The translations under genes were made by a program, and so were the position numbers. A stretch of DNA of 64,000 nucleotides. Origin: Clostridiales bacterium. GTDB lineage: Bacteria; Bacillota; Clostridia; Saccharofermentanales; Saccharofermentanaceae. The DNA is taken from positions 1-64,000 of the forward strand of contig JAFVAY010000002.1 in NCBI GenBank assembly GCA_017480325.1, read 5' to 3'. The notes below the pieces were generated by a model. It did no database searches, was not told the DNA's origin, and was given only the letters and a program-made list of their open reading frames with translations. This document shows, piece by piece, positions 34,577-43,233 of this stretch. Position 1 is the stretch's first letter; the number at the start of each line of letters is the position of its first letter.

Positions 34577-35839
34577 ATGAAGATTAGAAAGTTGATCTCA
34601 TCTGTCCTTGCTGTTGCAATGATCGCTTCTTTAAGCGGATGTGCTTTTTTTGACAAGGATGATGAGGCTGTCCTGGCGGTAGCGGAGGACTATGCGGCTG
34701 CAGTTGCTGCAGTTGAAGTAGATGACATAGTCGATCTTCTGGTAGACGGAGACGACTTCGAGGATCAGATCGACTCCCTTGTAACAGGTGCTGTAGATCA
34801 ACCCGTTCTCGATGAATTTGATGATATCTGTGCTGCTATCGCAGACACTATCGAGTACGAGATCGATGAGGAGTCTGTAGAATCCTCTAAGAAGAATGCT
34901 GAGGGAAGCGTAAGTATTACATATACTATCGTTGACTATCAGGCGATCTACGATCAGGTGAAGGAGGACGGCGGCGACGCTGATGACTTTATCGATGCAA
35001 TAGACGATGGTGATACCTTCGAGATCTCCCAGACAATTAATCTGGTTCTCGAGGACGGCGAGTGGCTGGTATCCGATAAGAAGCTTAAGAATCTTAATGC
35101 CGTGTATTCATTCTTCTCTGATGCTGTCGATTATTCCTTCACATCTCCTCTTCTTCAGTACATTGACTATCTGAAGTGGTGGTATTCCGATGATGATGTT
35201 TACACTAACGTAAATGAGATCGAGCTTGATATTATCCCTACAGCTGCAGGTGAGAGTGTTACCTTCAATTTCTACTACGAGTACTATCTTGACGGCGAGC
35301 TCATCTACACCAGTGACGAATGGCAGGATCAGGGCTCCTGGATCGAGAGCTACTACGGCACATGGTATGATGACAATGCAGCTGTGGACGAGCACGGTTA
35401 TCTCGTTCCCGGTGAGTACAGATGTATTGTTTATGATCTTACAGGTAATGTTCTTGCCGATTCGACATGTACAGTTGTTGTTGAGGCAGGCGACGCTTCA
35501 CCTGAGTTCGTTGATCATACCGAGTGGTACTATTCCGATGACGGCGTATATGTAGATTATTCTCAGATCGAGCTCGATATCATCCCTACCTCCGGTATCG
35601 GACAGAGCATGACATGGGACTTCTACTATGAGTACTATATAGACGGTGAGCTCGTATTCACGAGTGATCCCTGCACCGATTCCGGTTATTGGATCGAGGC
35701 ATACTACGGACCTTGGTATGATGACAACGCTCAGCTTAATGATGACGGTAATCTCATCGAGGGAGAGTACACATGTATCATCTACAGCCTGGATGGTCAG
35801 GTGGTTGCCGAGTCTACCTGTCAGGTGGTTAACGAATAA
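34577..35839 (+). CDS. Acidic lipoprotein with two tandem approx. 100-aa surface modules
   Basis: A 420-aa protein. The signal peptide ends in the lipobox LSGC (Cys22). An N-terminal domain (about 25-180) with EYEIDEESVESSKK and SITYTIVDYQAIYDQV is shared with the next gene and resembles NTF2-like or DUF5105-type lipoprotein domains (tentative). Then two repeats (about 202-301 and 318-417) of a Tyr/Trp/Asp-rich beta module: WYSDD.VY near the start, IELDIIPT, a YEYY-DGEL strand, and a PGEY/EGEY strand near the end. Strongly acidic. The function is unknown; surface binding is a guess. AAAGGAG precedes the ATG. Confidence 0.85.
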   Translation: MKIRKLISSVLAVAMIASLSGCAFFDKDDEAVLAVAEDYAAAVAAVEVDDIVDLLVDGDDFEDQIDSLVTGAVDQPVLDEFDDICAAIADTIEYEIDEESVESSKKNAEGSVSITYTIVDYQAIYDQVKEDGGDADDFIDAIDDGDTFEISQTINLVLEDGEWLVSDKKLKNLNAVYSFFSDAVDYSFTSPLLQYIDYLKWWYSDDDVYTNVNEIELDIIPTAAGESVTFNFYYEYYLDGELIYTSDEWQDQGSWIESYYGTWYDDNAAVDEHGYLVPGEYRCIVYDLTGNVLADSTCTVVVEAGDASPEFVDHTEWYYSDDGVYVDYSQIELDIIPTSGIGQSMTWDFYYEYYIDGELVFTSDPCTDSGYWIEAYYGPWYDDNAQLNDDGNLIEGEYTCIIYSLDGQVVAESTCQVVNE

Positions 35840-35848
35840 CCGTCTATG

Positions 35849-35876
35849 TGGACAATTGACAAAATAATGTTATAAT
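35849..35876 (+). promoter_or_regulatory. Promoter for the second lipoprotein gene
   Basis: TGGACA (35849-35854), a 16-nt spacer, and consensus TATAAT (35871-35876). A nearer TTGACA (35856-35861) is too close to pair with this -10. Confidence 0.65.
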
Positions 35877-35922
35877 TCAGTTTGCATATTTATTAATGCG
35901 TAAAATGAATGGAGGAAAATTT

Positions 35923-37257
35923 ATGAAAGTCGATTTTAAGAAGTTGGCATCTTCTGCTCTTTCTGTAGCAATGGTAGCTTCCCTCGGCGGATGCGCTCTC
36001 CTTGGCGGTAATGCTGACGAAGACGTTATCGCAGCTGCAGAAGACTATGCTGATGCTATCGTAAAGTTCAAGGCGGCTGATATCCTTGATATGATCGAGG
36101 AGCCTAATGATGACTTTGCTGAGGGCCTCGAAGCCTTTATGGATCATTCTGCAAGCACCTACGGTGATGATTATGATGCTATCTGTGGCGCTATCGAGGG
36201 TACATTCTCTTATGAGATCGATGAGGAGTCTGTTGAGTCCTCTAAGAAGGATGGAGAAGGCAGTGTAGATATTACCTTCACATACGTCGATTATCAGGCT
36301 GTTTATGATGATGTAATTGCTGACGGCGGAGATGTTGATGCTTTCGTAGCTGCTCTTGCTGACGGTGATACTCAGGAGGTTACACAGTCCATAAGCTTCG
36401 TACTTAACGACGATGACGAGTGGAAGGTTGACGACGCTAAGGGTAAGAAGGTTCAGGAGCTCTATCAGTTCTATCTCGACGCTTTTGACTTCGAGTTCGC
36501 AGCTGCTATCTCTACAGATCTTATCGACCATGTAGAGTGGTATTACTCTGATAATGATGTATACACAGATGTTTACACAATCGAGCTCGATATCATTCCT
36601 ACAGATGAGGGCCAGGAGATCGAGTGGGAGTTCACATACGAGTACTATCTTGACGGTCAGCTGATCTACACAAGTGATGAGTGCACAGATCAGGGATATT
36701 GGATCGAGAGCTACTATGGTACTTCCTATGATTCTCAGGCAGCTACAGACGACAACGGTTACCTCATCGCAGGTTCCTACGAGTGTATCGTATATGACCT
36801 CGCAGGCAACGTTCTTGCTGATTCTACATGTACTGTTGAGAACGGCGGTTCTACTACTGTAGTTACACCTTCCGGCGGAGATGACTACGAGACATGGGAG
36901 AACGGTATTGATGATTACTGGTATACATATGCTGACGGCGGAAGCTCTGCTATGGGTTCCGGTGACTACACCACAAGCGAGTCCATCATCGAGTACACAT
37001 GCCAGGTAATTGACGAGGCTAACCTCGCTTACTTCCCTGTATACTACGAGGTATACTACTCTGCTGACGGAGATATGAGCAATGCTGAGTTTATCTACTC
37101 TGCTACTATTACTCCTTCCGAGTATACGAACGGATACTTCTATGAGTTCCAGTATGTTGCTGATGACACTCTTGATGCAGGTTCCTACTACCTGATCGGT
37201 GCTACGGACGAGGCCGGTTCCACCATCCTCTTCAACGTAGAGGCTACAGTTTCCTGA
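35923..37257 (+). CDS. Acidic lipoprotein, paralogue of the preceding gene with one shared module
   Basis: A 444-aa protein from the ATG at 35923 (GGAGGAAAATTT upstream); the frame opens 27 nt earlier without a good site. The lipobox is LGGC. The N-terminal domain repeats YEIDEESVESSKK and DITFTYVDYQAVYDDV of its neighbour, then comes one copy of the WYYSDN.VY / IELDIIPT / YEYYLDGQL module (about 205-305). A different C-terminal domain (about 325-444) contains DDYETWENGIDDYWYTYADG and beta-rich segments. The pair clearly arose by duplication with later module loss or gain. Function unknown. Confidence 0.85.
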   Translation: MKVDFKKLASSALSVAMVASLGGCALLGGNADEDVIAAAEDYADAIVKFKAADILDMIEEPNDDFAEGLEAFMDHSASTYGDDYDAICGAIEGTFSYEIDEESVESSKKDGEGSVDITFTYVDYQAVYDDVIADGGDVDAFVAALADGDTQEVTQSISFVLNDDDEWKVDDAKGKKVQELYQFYLDAFDFEFAAAISTDLIDHVEWYYSDNDVYTDVYTIELDIIPTDEGQEIEWEFTYEYYLDGQLIYTSDECTDQGYWIESYYGTSYDSQAATDDNGYLIAGSYECIVYDLAGNVLADSTCTVENGGSTTVVTPSGGDDYETWENGIDDYWYTYADGGSSAMGSGDYTTSESIIEYTCQVIDEANLAYFPVYYEVYYSADGDMSNAEFIYSATITPSEYTNGYFYEFQYVADDTLDAGSYYLIGATDEAGSTILFNVEATVS

Positions 37258-37292
37258 TAAACTGAAGTCGGGATCATAAATTGATCATCCAT

Positions 37293-37322
37293 AAGCTCCG
37301 GGTTAAACGCCCGGAGCTTTTC
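37293..37322 (+). terminator. Intrinsic terminator after the second lipoprotein gene
   Basis: AAGCTCCGGG (37293-37302) pairs perfectly with CCCGGAGCTT (37310-37319); TTTCTT follows. Confidence 0.9.
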
Positions 37323-37337
37323 TTGTATAATTACTGT

Positions 37338-38282
37338 ATGGGTCAAGTCGGGAAGATAAAGGTATATGTGGCAGGGCTTGCCGCGTTGGTGCTTCTTATA
37401 GCGACCATAGCTGTGTTTATGGTGTTGTCAAAGGGAAGGAGCGAAGGTGAGACTTTGGCATCTGACGAGCAGGCCTTGCCGTCAGGAACGGTGACTATCA
37501 CCTCTATAGAGTCCGGAGTGCCTGTTACTTCTGCCGGAGAGGCCTCCTCCGGGTCTTCTGATACCGAGGATTATTCCTCTTATCCGCTGTCAACTCCGTC
37601 GGACTGTCAGGCCGTTATCGATGCTTATGCGGCGGATCACGGTATTGAGGTGTTCGAATATCCCATAGAGATAGTTAATCTTCTCATGTCAGATCATGAG
37701 ACTTTGGACTTCGTGCTTCATTATCCCGAGCTTATCGGGACGCAGGACAGTCCGGACTACCCCGGAAGCATAGATGTTTCCGGAGAATACAGCCCTCTCA
37801 AGGTGCCTGAGTACTACCAGTATGACTTAAGGTGGGGCTACAGGTCCTATGTCGGAAATGTGCTGGGTATTAACGGAAGCGGTCCTACAGCACTCTCGAT
37901 GGTCGCCTCATATCTTCTTAACAACAGTGATATGAATCCTGCCTGGATGGCCGGTTACGCCGAGAATAACGGATACACAACGGATGGGGGAACATCATGG
38001 ACCCTTATGAGTGACGGCGCTATCGGGCTCGGGATAGATGTAACACCTATTCCCGCAGACGAGGACAGAGTCGACAGGAATCTTGACGTCGGTAATCTTG
38101 TGGTCTGTCTGATGGGTCCCGGGGATTTTACCGATACAGCTCAGTTCATAGTGATAGTAGGATATTCCGATGAGGGTTACGAGATAAGAGATCCGGGAAG
38201 CCCTATAAGAACACATGAGACCTGGAGTTTTGATGCTCTGGCCTCACAGATGAACGGCTGCTGGGTTATGAGAATTCTTTAA
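37338..38282 (+). CDS. C39-like peptidase-fold protein with lost catalytic residues
   Basis: A 314-aa protein from the ATG at 37338. It has one N-terminal membrane segment (about 9-29), a Ser/Glu-rich linker, and a C-terminal peptidase_C39_2-like domain starting VPEYYQYDLRWGYRSYVG. The nucleophile motif GCGPT is NGSGPTALSM, so the Cys is Ser181, and the His of GHFIV is Gln269 in DTAQFIVIVGY. It is most likely an inactive, binding or scaffold version. The longer frame starts inside the preceding terminator and was rejected. No Shine-Dalgarno site is visible, and TATAAT (37326-37331) ends 6 nt before the ATG. The end overlaps the convergent PfkB gene by 17 nt. Confidence 0.78.
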   Translation: MGQVGKIKVYVAGLAALVLLIATIAVFMVLSKGRSEGETLASDEQALPSGTVTITSIESGVPVTSAGEASSGSSDTEDYSSYPLSTPSDCQAVIDAYAADHGIEVFEYPIEIVNLLMSDHETLDFVLHYPELIGTQDSPDYPGSIDVSGEYSPLKVPEYYQYDLRWGYRSYVGNVLGINGSGPTALSMVASYLLNNSDMNPAWMAGYAENNGYTTDGGTSWTLMSDGAIGLGIDVTPIPADEDRVDRNLDVGNLVVCLMGPGDFTDTAQFIVIVGYSDEGYEIRDPGSPIRTHETWSFDALASQMNGCWVMRIL

Positions 38283-39210
38283 TAACTGCTTTCAATGCTT
38301 CGGCATCCGGAAGTCCCTGTGAGAATGCGGCTTTTGCCGCGCACCCATTCGCACAATCGAGTGCCCTTCGGTAATTATTATCACGGTCGAGCATATAGAT
38401 GAAGGATGCAAGCATGGTGTCGCCTGCACCTATGGTACTTATGACGTCGCCGTTTATTCCTGAAGCGCTTAAAAATACTCCGTCCCCTGTAAGCAGGCAC
38501 GCACCGCTGCTTCCCAAGGAAACGAGGACGTTCTGTGCGCCTCTTTGTATAAGCTTTGCCGCAGCATCTCGGATCACGGGAAGGGGAGACGAGGTCGTAA
38601 GCTCGATACCGGTTAGGGCAGAGAGCTCGTGTGCGTTGGGCTTGATGAGAAACGGCTTCGAGGGAAGACACTTTAGAAGAGCTTCCCCTTCACAATCGAG
38701 TACCAGTCTTATATCGGGGTTGCTCTGACGAACGGCAGATACTATCAGTGAATATGTATCGGCAGGCGTTCCGGAAGGAAGCGAACCCGATATGAAGAGT
38801 GTGTCACAGCAGCTGCCGTTGATTACGGATATCAGTCTGCTGATGTCGCTTGGAGTAATAGAAGGGCCGGTACCGTTGATCTCGGTCTCGACTCCTGTGC
38901 CGTCAGTTATCTTGGTGTTGATCCTGGTGAGCCCGTGGACCTCGATAAATCGAGAGACTATTCCTTCGGCTTCAATATCACGTATTATCTCGCTCCCGGT
39001 AAATCCCGCGGTGAAGCCTGTTGCCTCAACATCGGCGGAAAGTCTTCTTAGTATCTTCGCGACATTAATACCCTTGCCTCCGGCTTCAAAGCTTTCTGCC
39101 GAAGCTCGGTTAACGGACGGCGCCTCGGGAGAGCCTGTCAGGAGCAGCTGTCCCTCGGGGAGTCTCACATAGTGATCGATCGAAGGGTTAAGAGTCAGCG
39201 TCAGGTACAT
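38266..39210 (-). CDS. fruK: PfkB-family sugar kinase, 1-phosphofructokinase type
   Basis: A 314-aa PfkB kinase. The N-terminus LTLTLNPSIDHYVRL and the substrate loop ESFEAGGKGINVAKILRRL fit the 1-phosphofructokinase/tagatose-6-phosphate kinase branch. The ATP site and catalytic Asp are in STIGAGDTMLASF. It would phosphorylate fructose 1-phosphate (or tagatose 6-phosphate) for glycolysis. No fruA or fruR accompanies it. It overlaps the 3' end of the SCIFF maturase gene by 23 nt on the same strand, so it is likely translated from the same message. Fructose versus tagatose specificity is not settled. Confidence 0.82.
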   Translation of the reverse strand: MYLTLTLNPSIDHYVRLPEGQLLLTGSPEAPSVNRASAESFEAGGKGINVAKILRRLSADVEATGFTAGFTGSEIIRDIEAEGIVSRFIEVHGLTRINTKITDGTGVETEINGTGPSITPSDISRLISVINGSCCDTLFISGSLPSGTPADTYSLIVSAVRQSNPDIRLVLDCEGEALLKCLPSKPFLIKPNAHELSALTGIELTTSSPLPVIRDAAAKLIQRGAQNVLVSLGSSGACLLTGDGVFLSASGINGDVISTIGAGDTMLASFIYMLDRDNNYRRALDCANGCAAKAAFSQGLPDAEALKAVIKEFS

Positions 39211-40585
39211 AGATATCTTCTTCGCTTATATTCGAGAGGCGTACTGCGAGTGCACACTCGATCCTTTTTCGAAAAAGTCTGCAGCCGTAGTCGTAGATCT
39301 CCTTAATGTCTCCTCCTGCGTGATAGGCATTCGCGGCGCAGCCTCCCGAGCAGTAAAGCTTTGCCCAGCAGTCCTTGCAGCCCTCTCTAGTGTAGCAATT
39401 GACCTGAGCGAACTCGTGGCTCACGTTCCTACCCTCGTCGGAGAAGCCCTCGAAGATATCTCCGAGCTTCCACTTCTCGTCTCCCACGAACTGATGACAG
39501 GGGTAAAGATCTCCCCAAGGGGTCACGGCGACATATTCGGTTCCGGCGCCGCAGCCCGAGATCCTCTTATAGATGCAGGGGCCGCAGGTAAGATCCAGCA
39601 TATAGTGGTAGAACGTGAAGCCGTTGCCCTCGGAATTACGCCTGATCATCTCCCTGGCAAGCTCCTCGTATTGCTCCATGAGGACGGGCAGATCCTCCTC
39701 AGTAAGGTAGGAGGGAGAGTCAGGGGAGGTAACCACCGGCTCCATAGACAGCTCCTTGAAGCCTAAGTCAGCCATATGCTTGATGTCATTAAGGAAGTCG
39801 GTGTTGAAGTGAGTATAGGTGCCTCTCATGTAGTAGCTCTTGTTACCTCTGGCCTCCACGAATTTCTTAAACTTCGGAACAATCACGTCATAGGAGCCGT
39901 TGCCCTTGTAGTCTACGCGGAAGCGGTCATTGACCTCCTTACGGCCGTCAAGGCTTAATACCACGTTGTGCATCTCTTTGTTGCAGAACTCTATTACATC
40001 ATCGTCTATATTGACACCGTTGGTGGTAAGAGTGAAGCGGATATTCTTGCCGGCGGCCTTCTCTACGGATCTGCCGTATTCCACCAGCTTCTTTACCACA
40101 TCCCAGTTCATGAGGGGTTCGCCGCCGAAGAAATCTATATCGAGATTCTTATGGTAGCCCGAGTTCTCGATAAGAAAGTCGATTGCGCGCTTTCCGGTCT
40201 CGAAGCTCATTAAGCCCTGTTTACCGTGGAATTTCCCCTGAGCCGCGAAGCAGTAGGAGCAGCTCAGGTTACAGGTGTGAGCTACATGCAGGCAGAGAGC
40301 CTTAAGAAACCAGCGTCTTTTCTTAAGATCTATCGCGATGCTCTCATACTTATCGGGTGCGTAAAGCTTACCCGCTTCCTTCAGGCTCTCGATATCCTCG
40401 AGACACTCGTCGACATCCTGTTCGGTTACGGAGAACCTGGGGCAAATCTTCTTAACGATCTCGTCTCTTGTGTGGGTCTCATACATCTGAATTATCTCGT
40501 AGGCCACATCATCCACCATATGGATGGAGCCGGAGTAGACATCCAGAACTATATTCTTATCGTCAAATTTATAACAGTGGATCAA
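39188..40585 (-). CDS. scfB: Radical-SAM SCIFF peptide maturase
   Basis: A 465-aa radical-SAM/SPASM enzyme that forms Cys-to-alpha-carbon thioether links in the SCIFF peptide. IHCYKFDDKNIVLDVYSGSI is the usual N-terminus. The [4Fe-4S] CxxxCxxC motif is CNLSCSYC (C105, C109, C112). The C-terminal SPASM region holds a Cys series (CGPCIYKRISGCG, CYTREGCKDCWAKLYCSGGC). The frame is open to 40627, but that lies in the scfA-scfB terminator; the TTG at 40585 has AGGAGA 7 nt upstream and matches the family's N-terminus. It follows scfA on the same strand. Confidence 0.94.
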   Translation of the reverse strand: MIHCYKFDDKNIVLDVYSGSIHMVDDVAYEIIQMYETHTRDEIVKKICPRFSVTEQDVDECLEDIESLKEAGKLYAPDKYESIAIDLKKRRWFLKALCLHVAHTCNLSCSYCFAAQGKFHGKQGLMSFETGKRAIDFLIENSGYHKNLDIDFFGGEPLMNWDVVKKLVEYGRSVEKAAGKNIRFTLTTNGVNIDDDVIEFCNKEMHNVVLSLDGRKEVNDRFRVDYKGNGSYDVIVPKFKKFVEARGNKSYYMRGTYTHFNTDFLNDIKHMADLGFKELSMEPVVTSPDSPSYLTEEDLPVLMEQYEELAREMIRRNSEGNGFTFYHYMLDLTCGPCIYKRISGCGAGTEYVAVTPWGDLYPCHQFVGDEKWKLGDIFEGFSDEGRNVSHEFAQVNCYTREGCKDCWAKLYCSGGCAANAYHAGGDIKEIYDYGCRLFRKRIECALAVRLSNISEEDIYVPDADS

Positions 40586-40608
40586 GCTTAATCTCCTCGT
40601 ACAAAGTA

Positions 40609-40642
40609 AAAAGGTCTCATAATTCAAATTACGAGACCTTTT
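40609..40642 (-). terminator. Intrinsic terminator between scfA and scfB
   Basis: Read on the minus strand, AAGGTCTC...GAGACCTT forms an 8-bp stem extended by TAAT/ATTA, followed by TTTTT. It should let scfA be made in excess over scfB by partial read-through. Confidence 0.85.
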
Positions 40643-40669
40643 GCTCTTCTAAGCTACAGAATACCTGTA

Positions 40670-40813
40670 TCAGGAATTCTTCTCGCAAGCCTGGTTAGCT
40701 ACGCCGCAGGATGTCTTGCAGGCTGACTGGCAGGATGTCTGGCACTCGCCGCAGCCGCCTTCCTTAGCGGACTTACCAAGATCGCGGGTGTTGATAGTAA
40801 CGATTCTTGACAT
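40670..40813 (-). CDS. scfA: SCIFF ribosomal peptide precursor (six cysteines in forty-five)
   Basis: A 47-aa peptide. It starts MSRIVTINTRDLGKSAKEGG and carries six Cys in the tail (CGEC, TSCQSAC, TSCG, QAC), the exact SCIFF pattern that is near-universal in Clostridia. The N-terminal half is the leader and the Cys-rich half is the core modified by the adjacent radical-SAM enzyme. AAGGGGGAG lies before the ATG and a strong promoter is at 40845-40874. The biological role of SCIFF is still not established. Confidence 0.97.
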   Translation of the reverse strand: MSRIVTINTRDLGKSAKEGGCGECQTSCQSACKTSCGVANQACEKNS

Positions 40814-40844
40814 ATCAAACTCCCCCTTAAAATTAATCTAATCG

Positions 40845-40874
40845 ATTATACTTTGAAACTTTCCTTGATGTCAA
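40845..40874 (-). promoter_or_regulatory. Sigma-A promoter for scfA
   Basis: On the minus strand: TTGACA (40874-40869), an 18-nt spacer, and TATAAT (40850-40845). Both hexamers are consensus. The -35 overlaps the end of the decarboxylase-family gene. Confidence 0.88.
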
Positions 40875-42196
40875 CCGCGGATGACCTTCAGCTCTTTATG
40901 ATCGATCAGTCTGATCCTGTCCTCCGTGATCAGCTGTCCGGGGATCAGAACAGGGATCCCGGGCGGATACTTAAAGCAGTAATCTGCGCTTATTCTGCCT
41001 GCTGCATCCTTTGATGCAATGATCTCATGCGGGGCTTCAACAGCCTCTCTAATTGACATGGCAAGGCTTAGGGGGGACGAGGGAAGAGGACAGTAAAAGC
41101 TCTCTGATACAGTTCCCAGAAGGCCTTTATCGATATCGATGAGGGCGGATTTGAACTTGCCCAACGAGATATCGGTATCCCCGATGCCTGTCATGGCGAT
41201 GATATGTGTATCAAAGGCCGCCTCCGTCTCTATATTCCGTTCCCGGAGAAGCTCTGCCAGCTCGTGTCCGTTTATGATGCCGCCGGTAAGTATTACAAGC
41301 TTCGACGGGTCGGCGCCCGGAATATCCTCCAGCATAATGTGCTTAAGCTCCTGCTCAAGCACAAGGCGGCATTCCTTCAGCGCTTTTACCCAAGAGGAGG
41401 TGATATCCGGGTTCTCCTTAAGATCGTATATCACACGGCTTATGCCCTCCATCAGAAGGTAAGACGGGCTCGAGGATTCGAGGATATCCATGTAATGTCT
41501 TATCAGATACTCATGTATAGTGTCCGTGTAGGTAAGAAGTACAGCGGTCTGGGTCGGAGCGTGAAGAGTCTTGTGAATGCTCTTAATTACCACATCTGCA
41601 GCGGATGCGGGAGGAAAGTAATTGTTTAGCCCCAGATGAGCTCCGTGAGCTTCATCAACGATAATGGCAACACCGTGGCTGTGGGCGATCTTTGTCAGTG
41701 CGTCAATATCGCTGACTACGCCCTCATAGGTAGGTGAGGTGATCACAACGGTCTTTATGCTCTCGTCGGCCTCAAGTTGCTCCCGAAGCTTGTCGGTGCT
41801 TATGCTCAGGCAATGCGGAAGCTTCGGACTCGTATCAGGGGCGATCACGTCGAAGGCTGCATTCGTAAGCTCCAACGCATGCCAGACCGATATGTGGCAG
41901 TTCGAGGCGATCAGTATTTTACCCTTGGGGGAAGCGGCCATAATGGCAGACAGTATCAGGGCAGAGGCACCGTTAACGGAGAGAACGGCGCTTTTACCGT
42001 TCCAGATCGAAGCCGCACTTTCCTCGAGTCTACGGATCATCCCCTTCGGATCGTGAAGATTGTCAAAGCCCGTGATCTCGGTAATATCGCTCGAGTAATA
42101 GGACGGCACAAGATCAGGATTTCTCTTATGACCCGGCATATGCATGGGAGTCATGTCACTTTGTGCGTATCTTCTAAGTTCGTCGTGAAGCCTCAT
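40871..42196 (-). CDS. Orn/Lys/Arg decarboxylase-family PLP enzyme
   Basis: A 441-aa fold-type I PLP protein. HMPGHKRN near the N-terminus, GASALILSAIMAA, IIVDEAHGAHLG (PLP-ring Asp/His) and IKSIHKTLHAPTQTAVLL (Schiff-base Lys in HKTL) identify the family. It resembles the short forms (SpeA/YaaO type) found next to tmk-holB in Bacillus; arginine or lysine decarboxylation is likely but not certain. The frame opens at a TTG (42214), but the ATG at 42196 has GAAGGGA upstream. C-terminal Orn_DC_C is present (YPPGIPVLIPGQLIT). Confidence 0.9.
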   Translation of the reverse strand: MRLHDELRRYAQSDMTPMHMPGHKRNPDLVPSYYSSDITEITGFDNLHDPKGMIRRLEESAASIWNGKSAVLSVNGASALILSAIMAASPKGKILIASNCHISVWHALELTNAAFDVIAPDTSPKLPHCLSISTDKLREQLEADESIKTVVITSPTYEGVVSDIDALTKIAHSHGVAIIVDEAHGAHLGLNNYFPPASAADVVIKSIHKTLHAPTQTAVLLTYTDTIHEYLIRHYMDILESSSPSYLLMEGISRVIYDLKENPDITSSWVKALKECRLVLEQELKHIMLEDIPGADPSKLVILTGGIINGHELAELLRERNIETEAAFDTHIIAMTGIGDTDISLGKFKSALIDIDKGLLGTVSESFYCPLPSSPLSLAMSIREAVEAPHEIIASKDAAGRISADYCFKYPPGIPVLIPGQLITEDRIRLIDHKELKVIRG

Positions 42197-42221
42197 GGCG
42201 TGTTTTCCCTTCAATCAGAAA

Positions 42222-42250
42222 CCCCGCCGTTTATTATATAAGCGGCGGGG
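42222..42250 (-). terminator. Intrinsic terminator after the zinc-ribbon/HD gene
   Basis: CCCCGCCG and CGGCGGGG form a perfect 8-bp stem (42222-42229 with 42243-42250); on the minus strand TTTCT follows. It separates this gene from the decarboxylase gene downstream. Confidence 0.85.
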
Positions 42251-42277
42251 AAAAGAAATGGAGTATAAAGAAAGAAT

Positions 42278-43123
42278 TTACTTAGGTTCAATTACCGTGA
42301 AGCTGTAGCTTGATACGGTATCGGAATTCTCATATACGGATGTCTGGAGATCAACAGCGGTCTTCAGGATAAGAGTATAAGGTGAGAGGTTTCCGTCCAA
42401 TGCCTTGACGTTAGTGGCATAGCTTATAGCCTGAGCCTCGTCGTCGGAAAGGAGCATATACTGAGATACGAGATAAAGACTTCTTACACCGATATCCATG
42501 TGAACCAGCTTAGGGTTAACGGAATAAGTGTTCTTAGGAGTTGTATCTGCAGCGGTGGAGATACGAGTGGAGAAGGAGAGACCCAATGTGGAGGTCGTTG
42601 TTGCTCCGGGTGCTTCCTTAATCAGGAAGTAGGGCTTACCCTCGATGCCAACCTTGCCTACATCGTGGAACAGTCCGATGATGATAGCCGACTCCTCGTC
42701 AAGCTGAGGCATGATCGTATCCTTTATTCTGAGAAGCTGCTTAGTAACGGCAACGCTTCTGATAAGAAGGCCCTTATCGCATGCCAAGGGTCCCTCGAGC
42801 TCTGCGGGAGCTGTGAGCCAGTTGGTTCTGTTCTCCAGGAAGTCGATGAAGTGGTCGAACTCTGTCTTCCTCTTAACGACTGCCGCTTTAAGCTGGTTAT
42901 AAAGCTCATCAACATTGCTGGCCTTAACATCAACCATAGGCATAATTCCTGCGCCGCCCTTAGGTGCAGATGCAACGCCTGTTGCTGCTGCGGATACTGC
43001 TGCAGCCTCTGCGCCTACTGCTACTCCGCCTGTATCTGTGCTCTCTGCGAAGTTGAACTTACACTTAGGGCATCTGATCGCCTGGTTCGCAATTACCATT
43101 CCGCAATCGGGACACTTTTTCAT
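42278..43123 (-). CDS. Zinc-ribbon protein with HD-type hydrolase-like domain
   Basis: A 281-aa protein. The N-terminus is a zinc ribbon (CPDCGMVIANQAIRCPKC), then an Ala/Gly-rich flexible linker (about 35-65), then a helical domain with an HD motif (IIGLFHDVGKVGIEGKPYFL). Only the core HD pair is obvious; other metal ligands are uncertain. It may be a nucleic-acid- or nucleotide-linked phosphohydrolase; the substrate is unknown. The ATG at 43123 has GGAGG; the 17-codon extension upstream does not. Confidence 0.72.
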   Translation of the reverse strand: MKKCPDCGMVIANQAIRCPKCKFNFAESTDTGGVAVGAEAAAVSAAATGVASAPKGGAGIMPMVDVKASNVDELYNQLKAAVVKRKTEFDHFIDFLENRTNWLTAPAELEGPLACDKGLLIRSVAVTKQLLRIKDTIMPQLDEESAIIIGLFHDVGKVGIEGKPYFLIKEAPGATTTSTLGLSFSTRISTAADTTPKNTYSVNPKLVHMDIGVRSLYLVSQYMLLSDDEAQAISYATNVKALDGNLSPYTLILKTAVDLQTSVYENSDTVSSYSFTVIEPK

Positions 43124-43165
43124 ACTAATTGGCCTCCATTTCAAATCTATGATAACGATGGGTAT

Positions 43166-43194
43166 ATCATACAACTATTATGGTGGGTTTTCAA
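43166..43194 (-). promoter_or_regulatory. Promoter for the zinc-ribbon/HD gene
   Basis: On the minus strand: TTGAAA (43194-43189), a 17-nt spacer, TATGAT (43171-43166). Confidence 0.7.
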
Positions 43195-43233
43195 TTTCAT
43201 TAGTGCAATTTGACGACATTTTACAAAAAAGTC

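Noticed and set aside
40586..40627. Longer N-terminus for the SCIFF maturase
   Set aside because: It lies within the scfA terminator hairpin; the TTG at 40585 with AGGAGA upstream matches the family start.
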